NCBI GenBank assembly: GCA_963752225.1 | Contig: CAVVXS010000015.1 | Span: 44,193-108,192 of the forward strand | Source of the DNA: JBBROS01 sp963752225 | GTDB lineage: Bacteria; Pseudomonadota; Alphaproteobacteria; Acetobacterales; Acetobacteraceae | Direction: 5' to 3' | Length of the DNA stretch: 64,000 bases | Shown: positions 27,396 to 34,983 of the stretch, in pieces | Layout: the number at the start of each line of letters is the position of its first letter | Numbering within the stretch: the stretch's first letter is position 1 | The notes under the pieces: generated by a model | Seen by the model: the letters and a program-made list of their open reading frames with translations, nothing else | What the model was told of the DNA's origin: nothing | Database searches by the model: none | Position numbers and translations under genes: made by a program

Positions 27396-28751
27396 ATGCA
27401 AACGATCGCCCAAGCCGCCGCCGACCTCGCCAACGGCGCGACCACCGCGCGCAAGCTGGTCGAAGCCTGCCTCGAGCGGATCGAGGACCCGGCCGGCGAG
27501 GGCGGCCGCACCTTTCTGCGCGTCTACGGCGACGAGGCTCGCGCCAGCGCCGATGCGATGGACGGGCTGCGAAAGGTCAATCGCCACCCCAGCCGCTTCG
27601 CCGGCATCCCGATCAGCTTGAAGGACCTGTTCGACGTCGCCGGCGAGATGACGGCGGCGGGCAGCAAGGCGCGCAACCAGGCCGACATGGCCGACGAGCA
27701 TGCTCCGGTCGTGCAGCGCCTGCTGGCGGCCGGGTTCGTGCCGGTCGGGCGCACCAATATGACCGAGTTCGCCTTCTCCGGCATCGGCATCAACCCGCAC
27801 CACGGCACCCCGCGCAGCCCCTGGGGCCGCGACCCCAAAGACGAAACGAAGGGCCACGTGCCCGGCGGCAGCAGCTCCGGCGCCGCCGTCTCGGTCGCCG
27901 ACGGCATGGCGTTCATGGGCCTCGGCACCGACACCGGCGGCTCCTGCCGCATCCCGGCGGCATTCTGCGGCGTGGTCGGCTACAAGCCCACCGCGCGCCG
28001 GGTGCCGATCACCGGCGTGCTGCCGCTCAGCCCCTCGCTCGACAGCGTCGGCCCGCTGGCCCGCTCGGTGCAGTGCTGCGCCACCGTCGACGCCGTGCTG
28101 GCCGGCGAGGCGCCGCGCACCGTGCCGCCCCGCGCCTTGCGTGGCTTACGCTTGGCGGTGCCGGGCAACATCGTCATGGAAGGCATGGACCCCAGCACCA
28201 CCGAGGCGTTCGGCCGTGCGCTCAACCGGCTCGACAATCTCGGCGTCCGCATCACCCACATGAGCTTCCCGCAATTCGAGGACGCGATGCGCGCCAACAA
28301 GTCGGGCGGCTTTGCGGCGGCCGAGGCGCATGTCTGGCACCGCGCGCTGATGGCCGACCAGGGCGAGGTGTACGACCCCCGCGTCCGCAGCCGGATCGAG
28401 CGCGGCGAGGCGATGAGCGCGGGCGAGTACATCAAGCTGCAGCAGGAGCGGGCCCGGCTGATCGCCGCTTTCGACGAGGCGACGGCGCCCTACGACGCGC
28501 TCGCGATGCCGACGTCGCCGATCGCGCCGCCGCGTCTGGACAGCCTCGATGACGACGCGGAGTACGGCCGGGTCAACACGCTGGTGCTGCGCAACTGCTC
28601 GCTGTTCAACTTCTTCGACCGCTGCGCCATCAGCCTGCCGGCCGGGCGCTCCGGCGAGGCGCCCGCCGGGCTGATGCTGGCCGGCGAGACCATGGGCGAC
28701 GCGAGGCTGTTCGCCCTGGCCCAGGCGATCGAACCCATCCTGAAGGATTAA
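27396..28751 (+). CDS. Amidase of the amidase-signature family
   Basis: This is a 451-residue amidase-signature enzyme. The Ser-cisSer-Lys triad is visible: the lysine in PISLKDLFDV (about residue 75) and the two serines in PGGSSSGAAVSVADG and GTDTGGSCRIPA. The family includes GatA, indoleacetamide hydrolase and many nylon or amide hydrolases. There is no GatB or GatC nearby, so a stand-alone amidase is more likely than GatA. The PheC-like gene follows seven bases later on the same strand. Confidence 0.9.
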   Translation: MQTIAQAAADLANGATTARKLVEACLERIEDPAGEGGRTFLRVYGDEARASADAMDGLRKVNRHPSRFAGIPISLKDLFDVAGEMTAAGSKARNQADMADEHAPVVQRLLAAGFVPVGRTNMTEFAFSGIGINPHHGTPRSPWGRDPKDETKGHVPGGSSSGAAVSVADGMAFMGLGTDTGGSCRIPAAFCGVVGYKPTARRVPITGVLPLSPSLDSVGPLARSVQCCATVDAVLAGEAPRTVPPRALRGLRLAVPGNIVMEGMDPSTTEAFGRALNRLDNLGVRITHMSFPQFEDAMRANKSGGFAAAEAHVWHRALMADQGEVYDPRVRSRIERGEAMSAGEYIKLQQERARLIAAFDEATAPYDALAMPTSPIAPPRLDSLDDDAEYGRVNTLVLRNCSLFNFFDRCAISLPAGRSGEAPAGLMLAGETMGDARLFALAQAIEPILKD

Positions 28752-28758
28752 CCCCCCA

Positions 28759-29517
28759 ATGCGCGTCCTGATCACGCTGATGGCCTTGCTGCTTGCCGCG
28801 TTGCCCGCCCGGGCACAGGCGGTGCTGGACGGGATCATGGCGCGCGGCACGCTGCGGGTCGGGCTGACCGGCGACTACAAGCCGTTCAGCATCAAGGAAG
28901 GCGGCGGCTTCGAGGGCCTCGACGTCGACATGGCCGGCAGCCTGGCCAAGGCGCTCGGAGCCAAACTCGAGATCGTGCCGACCACCTGGCCGACCCTAAT
29001 GCAAGGGCTGCAATCCGGCGCCTACGACATCGCCATGGGCGGCATCACCGTCACCACCGAGCGCGCGAAAACGGCGCTGTTCTCGACGCCCGTGATGCGC
29101 AGCGGCAAAACGCCCATCGCCCGCTGCACCGACAAGGCCAAGTTCCAGACGCTCGCCGACATCGACAAGCCCGGCGTCCGCGTCATCTACAACCCCGGCG
29201 GCACCAACGACCGCTTCGCCCACGCCAACATCCACCAAGCGCAGCTGGTCGAGTTCCCCAACAACGCCGTCATCTTCGAGGAGATCATTGCCGGGCACGC
29301 CGACGTCATGATGACCGACGGCGTCGAAACCCGGCTGCAGCAGAAGCTGCACCCGGAGCTCTGCGCGATCCACCCGGACGAGCCGTTCGACCACTCCGAG
29401 CTCGCCTACATGCTGCCCCGCGACCTCGTGCTCCAGCAATTCGTCAACACCTGGCTCGAGGTGCAGGGCACGTCGGGCGAGCGCGCCAGCGCGGCGGCGA
29501 AATGGCTGGGGAATTAA
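28759..29517 (+). CDS. pheC: Periplasmic cyclohexadienyl dehydratase-like protein (PheC family)
   Basis: This is an exported 252-residue protein with a signal peptide (LITLMALLLAALPARAQA) and a periplasmic-binding-protein fold. Many segments parallel Pseudomonas PheC rather than an amino acid binder: TGDYKPFSIK, GLDVDMAGSLAKALG, DIAMGGITVTTERAK, SGKTPIARC, YNPGGTNDRFA and KLHPELCAIHPDEPF. PheC turns prephenate or arogenate into phenylpyruvate or phenylalanine in the periplasm. The lysine in SGKTP and the Glu in DGVETRLQ correspond to residues thought to be catalytic in PheC. A plain solute-binding protein remains the alternative. Confidence 0.7.
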   Translation: MRVLITLMALLLAALPARAQAVLDGIMARGTLRVGLTGDYKPFSIKEGGGFEGLDVDMAGSLAKALGAKLEIVPTTWPTLMQGLQSGAYDIAMGGITVTTERAKTALFSTPVMRSGKTPIARCTDKAKFQTLADIDKPGVRVIYNPGGTNDRFAHANIHQAQLVEFPNNAVIFEEIIAGHADVMMTDGVETRLQQKLHPELCAIHPDEPFDHSELAYMLPRDLVLQQFVNTWLEVQGTSGERASAAAKWLGN

Positions 29518-29599
29518 CCCAGCTAAGCAATCAGTCGCACTTGCCGAGTTGTAAGTATCACACTAACGTCGTGCTCCACGGCCGGGGGGTTCGGGACAC

Positions 29600-30202
29600 G
29601 TGGCTTTTAGCCCTCCCAAAAGACGACTGTCTCTGCCGCAAAAAATGCTCATCATTGGAGTGGCCATTGCCGCACTTGGGATCGTCCTAATTTCGCTTAA
29701 TGCAGATCTTCGTCGTGACCCGTTTACAACTCCGCTGATCATCTCAATAATGGCGGCAGCCTGCTTAGGGTTTCTCCTACGCCAAAGACGGCGCATGCTT
29801 TACAGTTTGATCGAGTTAATGGTTGGATTGTTGCTAACCATCTATGCCGTCATCGGAGATCGCACGGTTCTCCATGACATTTTTATTGTCAATCTTCCCG
29901 GTATCATTCTTCATCTGAGGTGGGCATCTTTTCTGTCCGGAGTGTACTTTACAATTAGAGCACTCGACAACATGGGTAAGGCACTCAAATCAAGCCAACG
30001 GCTCGCGGTTGAGTATAACTTCGTAATAGACCGCGACTGGCACCACCTTGTAACTCTGGAAGCTGAAAGGCTTTGGAGGAAAAAGGGTTGTCTGTCTACT
30101 ACTGAAGTTGAGGATTGGGAGGAGGCGCAACTTATCATCCACAGGACGAAACGTACCACGCCAGAAGCTGATTTGTGGGAACGGGTTTTTGGGTTCGACT
30201 AG
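29600..30202 (+). CDS. Orphan membrane protein of unusual base composition
   Basis: I do not recognise this 200-residue protein. It has about four hydrophobic segments: residues 16-33, 44-60, 68-85 and about 93-118. A soluble C-terminal tail contains WHHLVTLEAERLWRKKG and ends LWERVFGFD. Start is a GTG at 29600. Composition differs sharply from its neighbours: by hand count 27 of 60 bases are G or C at 29641-29700, against 40 of 60 at 29101-29160. Codons ending in A or T are frequent. This suggests recent acquisition from a lower-GC source. No mobility gene or clear boundary repeat is visible. Confidence 0.65.
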   Translation: MAFSPPKRRLSLPQKMLIIGVAIAALGIVLISLNADLRRDPFTTPLIISIMAAACLGFLLRQRRRMLYSLIELMVGLLLTIYAVIGDRTVLHDIFIVNLPGIILHLRWASFLSGVYFTIRALDNMGKALKSSQRLAVEYNFVIDRDWHHLVTLEAERLWRKKGCLSTTEVEDWEEAQLIIHRTKRTTPEADLWERVFGFD

Positions 30203-30253
30203 GCGTAGCTCCTAACTCAGAGCACAAACCTCCTGGTCGTCGATCAGCGCATA

Positions 30254-30349
30254 GATGTTGTCCAAAAGCGCTTCGGGGTCGTTCGGTAGCGGCGCTCTGC
30301 CCAAATGTCGCGGCGTCGGCGCCGCCGGCCGGCTCGGAGGTGCCGCGCC
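30254..30349 (-). pseudogene. Possible degenerate copy of the SRPBCC gene's 3' end
   Basis: Two blocks here match the 3' region of the SRPBCC gene in the same order and spacing. GATGTTGTCCAA occurs at 30254 and 30634, and a 21-base identical stretch starting CGTCGGCGCC occurs at 30314 and 30691. The next 15 bases agree at 12 positions. The block separation is 60 bases here and 57 in the intact gene. No continuous protein results, so this looks like a relic of a duplication. Confidence 0.4.
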
Positions 30350-30368
30350 GGCGGTCCGTCGGCGCCAG

Positions 30369-30563
30369 CTATCTCACCTTGGTGGTCACGGTGCCGAAGT
30401 TGGCCGGCGCCATGCCGCCGCCGTTGTTCGACGTGACCCCGCTGTTGAGGTTGCGGGACTCCGACGATTGCGGTTTCTCGGCCGCGCAGCCGGACAGGCC
30501 GAGCAGGCCGACAACGCCCATCAGGACAACCGCACGGATCTTGGGCCGCAACGCTTTCAGCAT
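30369..30563 (-). CDS. Small lipoprotein, 64 residues
   Basis: A basic N-terminus, a hydrophobic core (VVLMGVVGLLGLSGC) and a lipobox LSGC mark a lipoprotein signal peptide. The mature part of about 38 residues is polar with Asn, Ser and Gly (NSGVTSNNGGG). No family is recognised. The ATG at 30563 has a purine-rich GGGGAGATCGAGG stretch upstream. It lies about 50 bases downstream of the SRPBCC gene on the same strand. Confidence 0.6.
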   Translation of the reverse strand: MLKALRPKIRAVVLMGVVGLLGLSGCAAEKPQSSESRNLNSGVTSNNGGGMAPANFGTVTTKVR

Positions 30564-30613
30564 GACCTCGATCTCCCCATCAGTTGGCGCGCGCTCCCAC
30601 GAGGCGCGTGACG

Positions 30614-31099
30614 CTATTTCTCCGCCAACGCCTTGATGTTGTCCAACCCGCTCCGATACAGGCCGCTGACCGCCTTGCTGGAGGCCTCGTCGTCGGCGCC
30701 GCCGGCCGGCTTGAAGGTGCCGTGCCAGGTCACCAGCGAACCGCCCCCGGCCGGCGCCACGCTGATGGTCGACGTGTAGGCCGTCACCGGCAGCACCTTC
30801 GGATCGACCTGGGCGATCGCGTAGCTATAGCTGTGCTCGCCATGGGCGGTCAGCCGCTCCGTCACCTTCGGATTGCCCGGCGCCTTGAGCGTGATGACCC
30901 GCACCGAGCCCACCGCATCCAGCCGATCCGCCGGGCTGCTGACGGCGCCGGGCAACCAGGCGTGGATGGCGTCGAAGTGGCCGATCAGCGCCCAGACCCG
31001 ATCCGGCGGCGCGCTCGTGTTGACCGTCTCATTCACCTCCACCGCCAATGCCGGCAGGGCGAGCGCGGCGAAGGTGGCCGCGGCGATCAGGATGCGCAT
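30614..31099 (-). CDS. Periplasmic SRPBCC-family protein
   Basis: This encodes 161 residues. The start at 31099 has AGAGGAAA about six bases upstream and opens a signal peptide (ILIAAATFAALALPALA). The mature protein has the helix-grip fold of the polyketide cyclase/START-like superfamily: VNETVNTSAPPDRVWALIGHF at its start, AWLPGAVSS, then a long C-terminal helix (VSGLYRSGLDNIKAL). Members bind hydrophobic ligands; the ligand here is unknown. Export is unusual but not rare for this fold. Confidence 0.8.
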   Translation of the reverse strand: MRILIAAATFAALALPALAVEVNETVNTSAPPDRVWALIGHFDAIHAWLPGAVSSPADRLDAVGSVRVITLKAPGNPKVTERLTAHGEHSYSYAIAQVDPKVLPVTAYTSTISVAPAGGGSLVTWHGTFKPAGGADDEASSKAVSGLYRSGLDNIKALAEK

Positions 31100-31221
31100 G
31101 GTGTTTCCTCTGGGTTTGTTGCTTGCTCGGACTGGAGGGCAGCGGGTCCGCCATGTCAAGCGAGCCCTTGCAAGCACCGCCGTTCCGTCCGAGTCTCGCC
31201 GCCAACAGGAGGACCGCACCC

Positions 31222-32388
31222 ATGAACCATTGCATCGTGGGCTGGGCCCACACGACGTTCGGCAAGCACGAGGGCGTCGATGTCGAGGGCCTGATCGACC
31301 AGGTCGCGGGCGCGGCCATCGCCGATGCCGGCATCGGCGCCGAGGACATCGACGCGACCTTCGTCGGCCTGTTCAACAACGGCTTTTCCCGGCAGGACTT
31401 CCCGAGCTCGCTGCCGATGCAGTCGCTGGACGCGCTCCGCTTCAAGCCCGCCACCCGCTACGAGAATGCCTGCGCGTCCGGCTCCGCCGCGATCCATGGC
31501 GCGCGCGACTTCCTGTCCGCCGGGCGCGGCCGCTTTACCCTGGTGGTCGGTGCGGAGAAGATGACCGGGCTGCCCAATGCCCAGGTCGGCGACAACCTGC
31601 TCGGCGCTTGCTACCGCCGCGAGGAGGGGGACATCCAGGCCGGGTTCGCCGGCGTGTTCGGCCGTATTGCCGAGCGCTATTTCCAGGCCAACGGCGACCA
31701 ATCCGACGCACTCGCCGCGATCGCCGCCAAGAACCATAAGAACGGCGTCGACAACCCGTACGCGCAGATGCGCAAGGACCTCGGCTACGAGTTCTGCCGC
31801 ACCGTCAGCGAGAAGAACCCCTACGTGGCGCCGCCCTTGAAGCGCACCGACTGCTCGCTGGTGTCGGACGGCGCCGCTGCCCTGGTCATCACCGACGAGG
31901 AGACCGCGCGCACCCTGGGCAAGGCGGTCCGCTTCCGCGCCGCCGTGCACGTCAACGATTTTTTGCCGCTGTCCCGCCGCGACCCGACCCGGTTCGAGGG
32001 GGCACAGCACGCCTGGACCCGCGCCTTCGCGGACGCCGGGGTGTCGCTCGAGGACCTGTCGTTCGCCGAGGTGCACGACTGCTTCACCATTGCCGAGTTG
32101 CTGGCTTACGAGGCGATGGGATTGGCAAAGCCCGGCCAGGGCGCCCGCGCCGTGCTCGACGGCACCACCGCGGCGGGCGGCCGGCTACCGGTCAATCGCA
32201 GCGGCGGGCTGAAAGCCAAGGGGCACCCGGTCGGCGCCACCGGCGTCAGCATGCACGCGATCGCGGCGATGCAGCTCGCGGGGGAGGCCGGCGCGATGCA
32301 ACTCCCGAAGGCCGAGCTGGCCGGCGTGTTCAACATGGGCGGCGCCGCCGTCGCCAACTACGTCAGCATCCTCGAACCCGTCCGTTAG
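31222..32388 (+). CDS. Thiolase-family acetyl-CoA acyltransferase (SCP-x type)
   Basis: This 388-residue thiolase has the nucleophilic cysteine in YENACASGSAAIHG and the catalytic residues in EVHDCFTIAELLAYE and LKAKGHPVGATGVS. The HDCF form is typical of the SCP-x/lipid-transfer thiolase branch rather than of AtoB or FadA. It would cleave or form a beta-ketoacyl-CoA. The ATG at 31222 has a strong AGGAGG nearby. An acyl-CoA ligase and two PPC proteins follow within short gaps, suggesting one operon for activation and thiolysis of an acid. Confidence 0.88.
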   Translation: MNHCIVGWAHTTFGKHEGVDVEGLIDQVAGAAIADAGIGAEDIDATFVGLFNNGFSRQDFPSSLPMQSLDALRFKPATRYENACASGSAAIHGARDFLSAGRGRFTLVVGAEKMTGLPNAQVGDNLLGACYRREEGDIQAGFAGVFGRIAERYFQANGDQSDALAAIAAKNHKNGVDNPYAQMRKDLGYEFCRTVSEKNPYVAPPLKRTDCSLVSDGAAALVITDEETARTLGKAVRFRAAVHVNDFLPLSRRDPTRFEGAQHAWTRAFADAGVSLEDLSFAEVHDCFTIAELLAYEAMGLAKPGQGARAVLDGTTAAGGRLPVNRSGGLKAKGHPVGATGVSMHAIAAMQLAGEAGAMQLPKAELAGVFNMGGAAVANYVSILEPVR

Positions 32389-32403
32389 CCCCGGCTGCCG
32401 GGC

Positions 32404-33951
32404 GTGATCCCGACCACCAACCTCGCGACGCTCCTGCTGCAGGCGGCGACCCGGCATCCGGACCGCCCCGGGCTGATCCGCGGCGACACGGCCTGGACCT
32501 GGCACACGCTCGCGACCCGCGTCCGCACTGCGGCGGCCGGGCTGCGCGCGGCGGGGGTGCGGCATGGGGACCGCATCCTGGTGCATGGCCGCAACGGCCC
32601 GGCGCTGTTCGAGTCGATGTGGGCCGCCTGGATGCTGGGTGCCGTCTGGGTGCCGACCAACGTGCGGCTGACGCCGGCCGAGACGGCCTATCTCGCCCAG
32701 TCCTCCGGCGCCGCCGTGCATGTGTTCGACCACGGCTTCGAGGGCCACGCGGCGGCCGCCCGCGACGCCAACCCGGCCTGCCGCCTCGAACTGGACCTCG
32801 GCCCGGGCTGGGACAGCTTGCAAACCCACGGCAGCATCGAGCATCCGGTGGACGTGGATCGCGACGATCCGTGCTGGTTCTTCTACACCTCGGGCACCAC
32901 CGGACGCCCCAAGGCTGGCGTGCTCACCCACGGCCAGATGGCCTTCGTCGTCACCAACCACCTGTGCGACCTGATGCCCGGCACCACCGAGCGGGACGTG
33001 TCGTTGGTGGTCGCACCCCTGTCCCATGGCGCCGGCGTGCATGCGGTGGTGAACGTCGCCCGCGCCGCCGCCAGCATCCTGCCGGACGGCGATCGGCTCG
33101 ATTGCGCCGAGGCCTGGCGTCTGGTCGAGCGGCACCGCGTGACCAACATCTTCACTGTCCCCACCATCCTGACCTTGCTGACCCGCGCGCCGGAGGTGGA
33201 CACGCACGACCATTCCTCCTTGCGCTACGTGATCTATGCCGGGGCGCCGATGTATCGCGCCGATCAGCAGCATGCGCTTCGCAAGCTCGGACCGGTGCTG
33301 GTGCAGTATTTCGGGCTCGGCGAGGTGACCGGCAACATCACCGTGCTGCCGCCGCATTTGCACAGCGCCGACGACGACCCGGCCTTCCCGATCGGCAGTT
33401 GCGGTCTGCCGCGCACCGGCATGGACATCGCCATCCTGTCGCCGGGGGGGACGCGTTTGGGCGCCAGCGAGACGGGCGAGATCTGCGTCCGCGGCCCGGC
33501 GGTGTTCGCCGGCTACCACGACAATCCGGAGGCGACGGCGAAGACCTTCGCCCATGGCTGGTTCCACACCGGCGACCTCGGCCACCTCGACCGGCACGGC
33601 TTCCTTTATATCACCGGCCGGGCCAGCGACATGTTCATCTCCGGCGGCAGCAACGTCTATCCGCGCGAGATCGAGGAAGCGCTGCTGCTGCATCCCGCCG
33701 TGGCCGAAGCCTGCATCGTCGGCCTGCCGCACCCGAAATGGGGGGAGAGCGGGGTTGCGGTGCTGGTGCTGCATCCGGGCGCCGGGGCGTCGGCCGCCGA
33801 GTTGCGCGCGCATCTCGAGCCGCGCCTGGCCCGCTACAAGCATCCGGCCGAGTACCGGTTCTGGCAGGAACTGCCGAAATCCGGCTACGGCAAGGTGGCA
33901 AAGATGGACATCAAGCGCCGGCTCGAAGCCGAGGGCGCGGTGTTCGGGTGA
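32404..33951 (+). CDS. AMP-dependent acyl-CoA synthetase
   Basis: This ligase of 515 residues would activate a carboxylic acid to its CoA thioester through an acyl-adenylate. Motifs are clear: the P-loop-like FFYTSGTTGRPKAGVLTH, the QYFGLGEVTG segment, WFHTGDLGHLD, the hinge ITGRASDMFISGG and the catalytic lysine region KSGYGKVAKMD. Start is GTG at 32404, 15 bases after the thiolase stop. The chain length or aromatic nature of the substrate cannot be read, though the family includes medium-chain and aromatic acid ligases. Confidence 0.9.
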   Translation: MIPTTNLATLLLQAATRHPDRPGLIRGDTAWTWHTLATRVRTAAAGLRAAGVRHGDRILVHGRNGPALFESMWAAWMLGAVWVPTNVRLTPAETAYLAQSSGAAVHVFDHGFEGHAAAARDANPACRLELDLGPGWDSLQTHGSIEHPVDVDRDDPCWFFYTSGTTGRPKAGVLTHGQMAFVVTNHLCDLMPGTTERDVSLVVAPLSHGAGVHAVVNVARAAASILPDGDRLDCAEAWRLVERHRVTNIFTVPTILTLLTRAPEVDTHDHSSLRYVIYAGAPMYRADQQHALRKLGPVLVQYFGLGEVTGNITVLPPHLHSADDDPAFPIGSCGLPRTGMDIAILSPGGTRLGASETGEICVRGPAVFAGYHDNPEATAKTFAHGWFHTGDLGHLDRHGFLYITGRASDMFISGGSNVYPREIEEALLLHPAVAEACIVGLPHPKWGESGVAVLVLHPGAGASAAELRAHLEPRLARYKHPAEYRFWQELPKSGYGKVAKMDIKRRLEAEGAVFG

Positions 33952-33970
33952 GCCGCCGGCCTCTGCGTTC

Positions 33971-34438
33971 ATGATCGCGGCCGCTGCTGGCCGCTTGCGC
34001 CAGGCCCGGGTGGCCCTGGCACCCGGGCGTCGCATGCTCGATGCCGCCGGCGAGGCGATGGACGCGCTCGGCTGGCGTTCGGCAACCCTGCAACTGCTCG
34101 GCGGCCCTATGGCGCGGGCGGTGTTCACCTGCTCGGTGCTGACGCCGGGCGGGCCGCGCTGGATCGACTACGGCCCGCGCCGCGACGCTGGCGCCTGCTG
34201 GCTGGTGTTCGGCTCCGCCACCTTCGGCGTCGCGCTCGACGGTGGGCCGGCGATGCACTGCCACGCCATGCTGGCCGGCACCGACGCCGTTCCGCAGGGC
34301 GGCCACCTGGTTCCGGAGGAAAGCGTGATCGGCGCCGCCGGCCTCGTCGCCCACGCCGTGTCGGGCTCGGACGCCGGGTTCCGCATCACCCGCGACTCCT
34401 CGGGCTTCAACCTGCTGAGCCCCGCGCCATGGCCTTGA
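33971..34438 (+). CDS. PPC (DUF296) domain protein, first of a pair
   Basis: This encodes 155 residues with the PPC/DUF296 fold, recognised by MHCHAMLAGTD followed by PQGGHLVPE, the HxH...GGHL arrangement of the family. Plant relatives are AT-hook DNA-binding proteins; bacterial ones have no settled role. It starts 19 bases after the ligase stop and overlaps the second PPC gene by 10 bases. The pair may form a hetero-oligomer, which is inference from the overlap and from trimeric structures known in the family. Confidence 0.65.
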   Translation: MIAAAAGRLRQARVALAPGRRMLDAAGEAMDALGWRSATLQLLGGPMARAVFTCSVLTPGGPRWIDYGPRRDAGACWLVFGSATFGVALDGGPAMHCHAMLAGTDAVPQGGHLVPEESVIGAAGLVAHAVSGSDAGFRITRDSSGFNLLSPAPWP

Positions 34439-34758
34439 TCCTTGCTCGCCTGGTCCGCGGCGACGACCTCGTCGCCGGTATCGAGTCGCTGGTACGCCAG
34501 CATGGCCTCATTCGCGCCATCGTCCGCTGCGGCCCCGGCAGCCTCGACTCCGGCTGCGTCCAGGCCGGCGGCGATCCCGTCGAGGTCGCCGGCCCCGGTG
34601 CCGAGATGCTCAGCCTTTATGGCGAAGTCGGGCCCGAGGGCGCCAGCCTGCACGGCGCGGTCGCCGACCCGGAGGCTCGGGTCTATGCCGGCCGCTTCGT
34701 TCGCGGGCGCAACCCGGTCTGCATCACGATCGAGTTGACGCTGGAGCCGCTGGAATAG
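34429..34758 (+). CDS. PPC (DUF296) domain protein, second of a pair
   Basis: This encodes 109 residues forming a compact PPC domain: LVRQHGLIRAIVRCGPGSLD near the N-terminus, then SLHGAVADPEARVYAGRF, where the usual GGHL is AGRF, and CITIELTLEPLE at the end. The altered metal-site residues contrast with the intact motif in the first protein, consistent with subfunctionalisation of a pair. A strong hairpin follows the stop. Confidence 0.65.
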   Translation: MALILARLVRGDDLVAGIESLVRQHGLIRAIVRCGPGSLDSGCVQAGGDPVEVAGPGAEMLSLYGEVGPEGASLHGAVADPEARVYAGRFVRGRNPVCITIELTLEPLE

Positions 34759-34760
34759 AA

Positions 34761-34790
34761 CAGGGCCGAAGCGTCGCCGCTCCGGCCCTG
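34761..34790. terminator. Bidirectional hairpin terminator between convergent units
   Basis: CAGGGCCG (34761-34768) pairs exactly with CGGCCCTG (34783-34790), and the stem continues as AGCG/CGCT after one mismatch, with a TCGC loop. It starts two bases after the second PPC gene and lies just beyond the convergent small gene. T tracts are weak on both sides. Confidence 0.6.
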
Positions 34791-34808
34791 GTCCATCCAG
34801 CTTGAACG

Positions 34809-34961
34809 TCAGTCCGCGTGGTGAATGTCGTCGTGGAACACGCTGCTCGGCGTGTTCACGCTCGACGCGTCGGCAACGGTGGGCATGTCGGTCCGGTCGC
34901 CGCCGTCCATTGCCCAGTCGTGGCCGTGAACCAACCCGTCGTCGAATTCATCGTATGACAT
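34809..34961 (-). CDS. Acidic 50-residue protein downstream of aceA
   Basis: This short gene starts with MSYDEFDDGLVHGHDW and ends with SSVFHDDIHHAD. It is rich in Asp and His and has no signal peptide. An AAGGAAA ribosome site lies about seven bases before the ATG. It starts 22 bases after the aceA stop on the same strand, so it is probably the last gene of the aceA transcript. I do not recognise a family. A metal-binding or regulatory peptide is possible but unsupported. Confidence 0.55.
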   Translation of the reverse strand: MSYDEFDDGLVHGHDWAMDGGDRTDMPTVADASSVNTPSSVFHDDIHHAD

Positions 34962-34983
34962 AATCGGTTTCCTTTTTGCTTAG

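Noticed and set aside
30175..30636. Plus-strand frame between the AT-rich gene and the SRPBCC gene
   Set aside because: It crosses the relic region and the antisense of the small lipoprotein; there is no domain and no ribosome site.
32185..34128. Long minus-strand open frame opposite the acyl-CoA ligase
   Set aside because: It is a shadow frame; the ligase motifs on the plus strand are complete.
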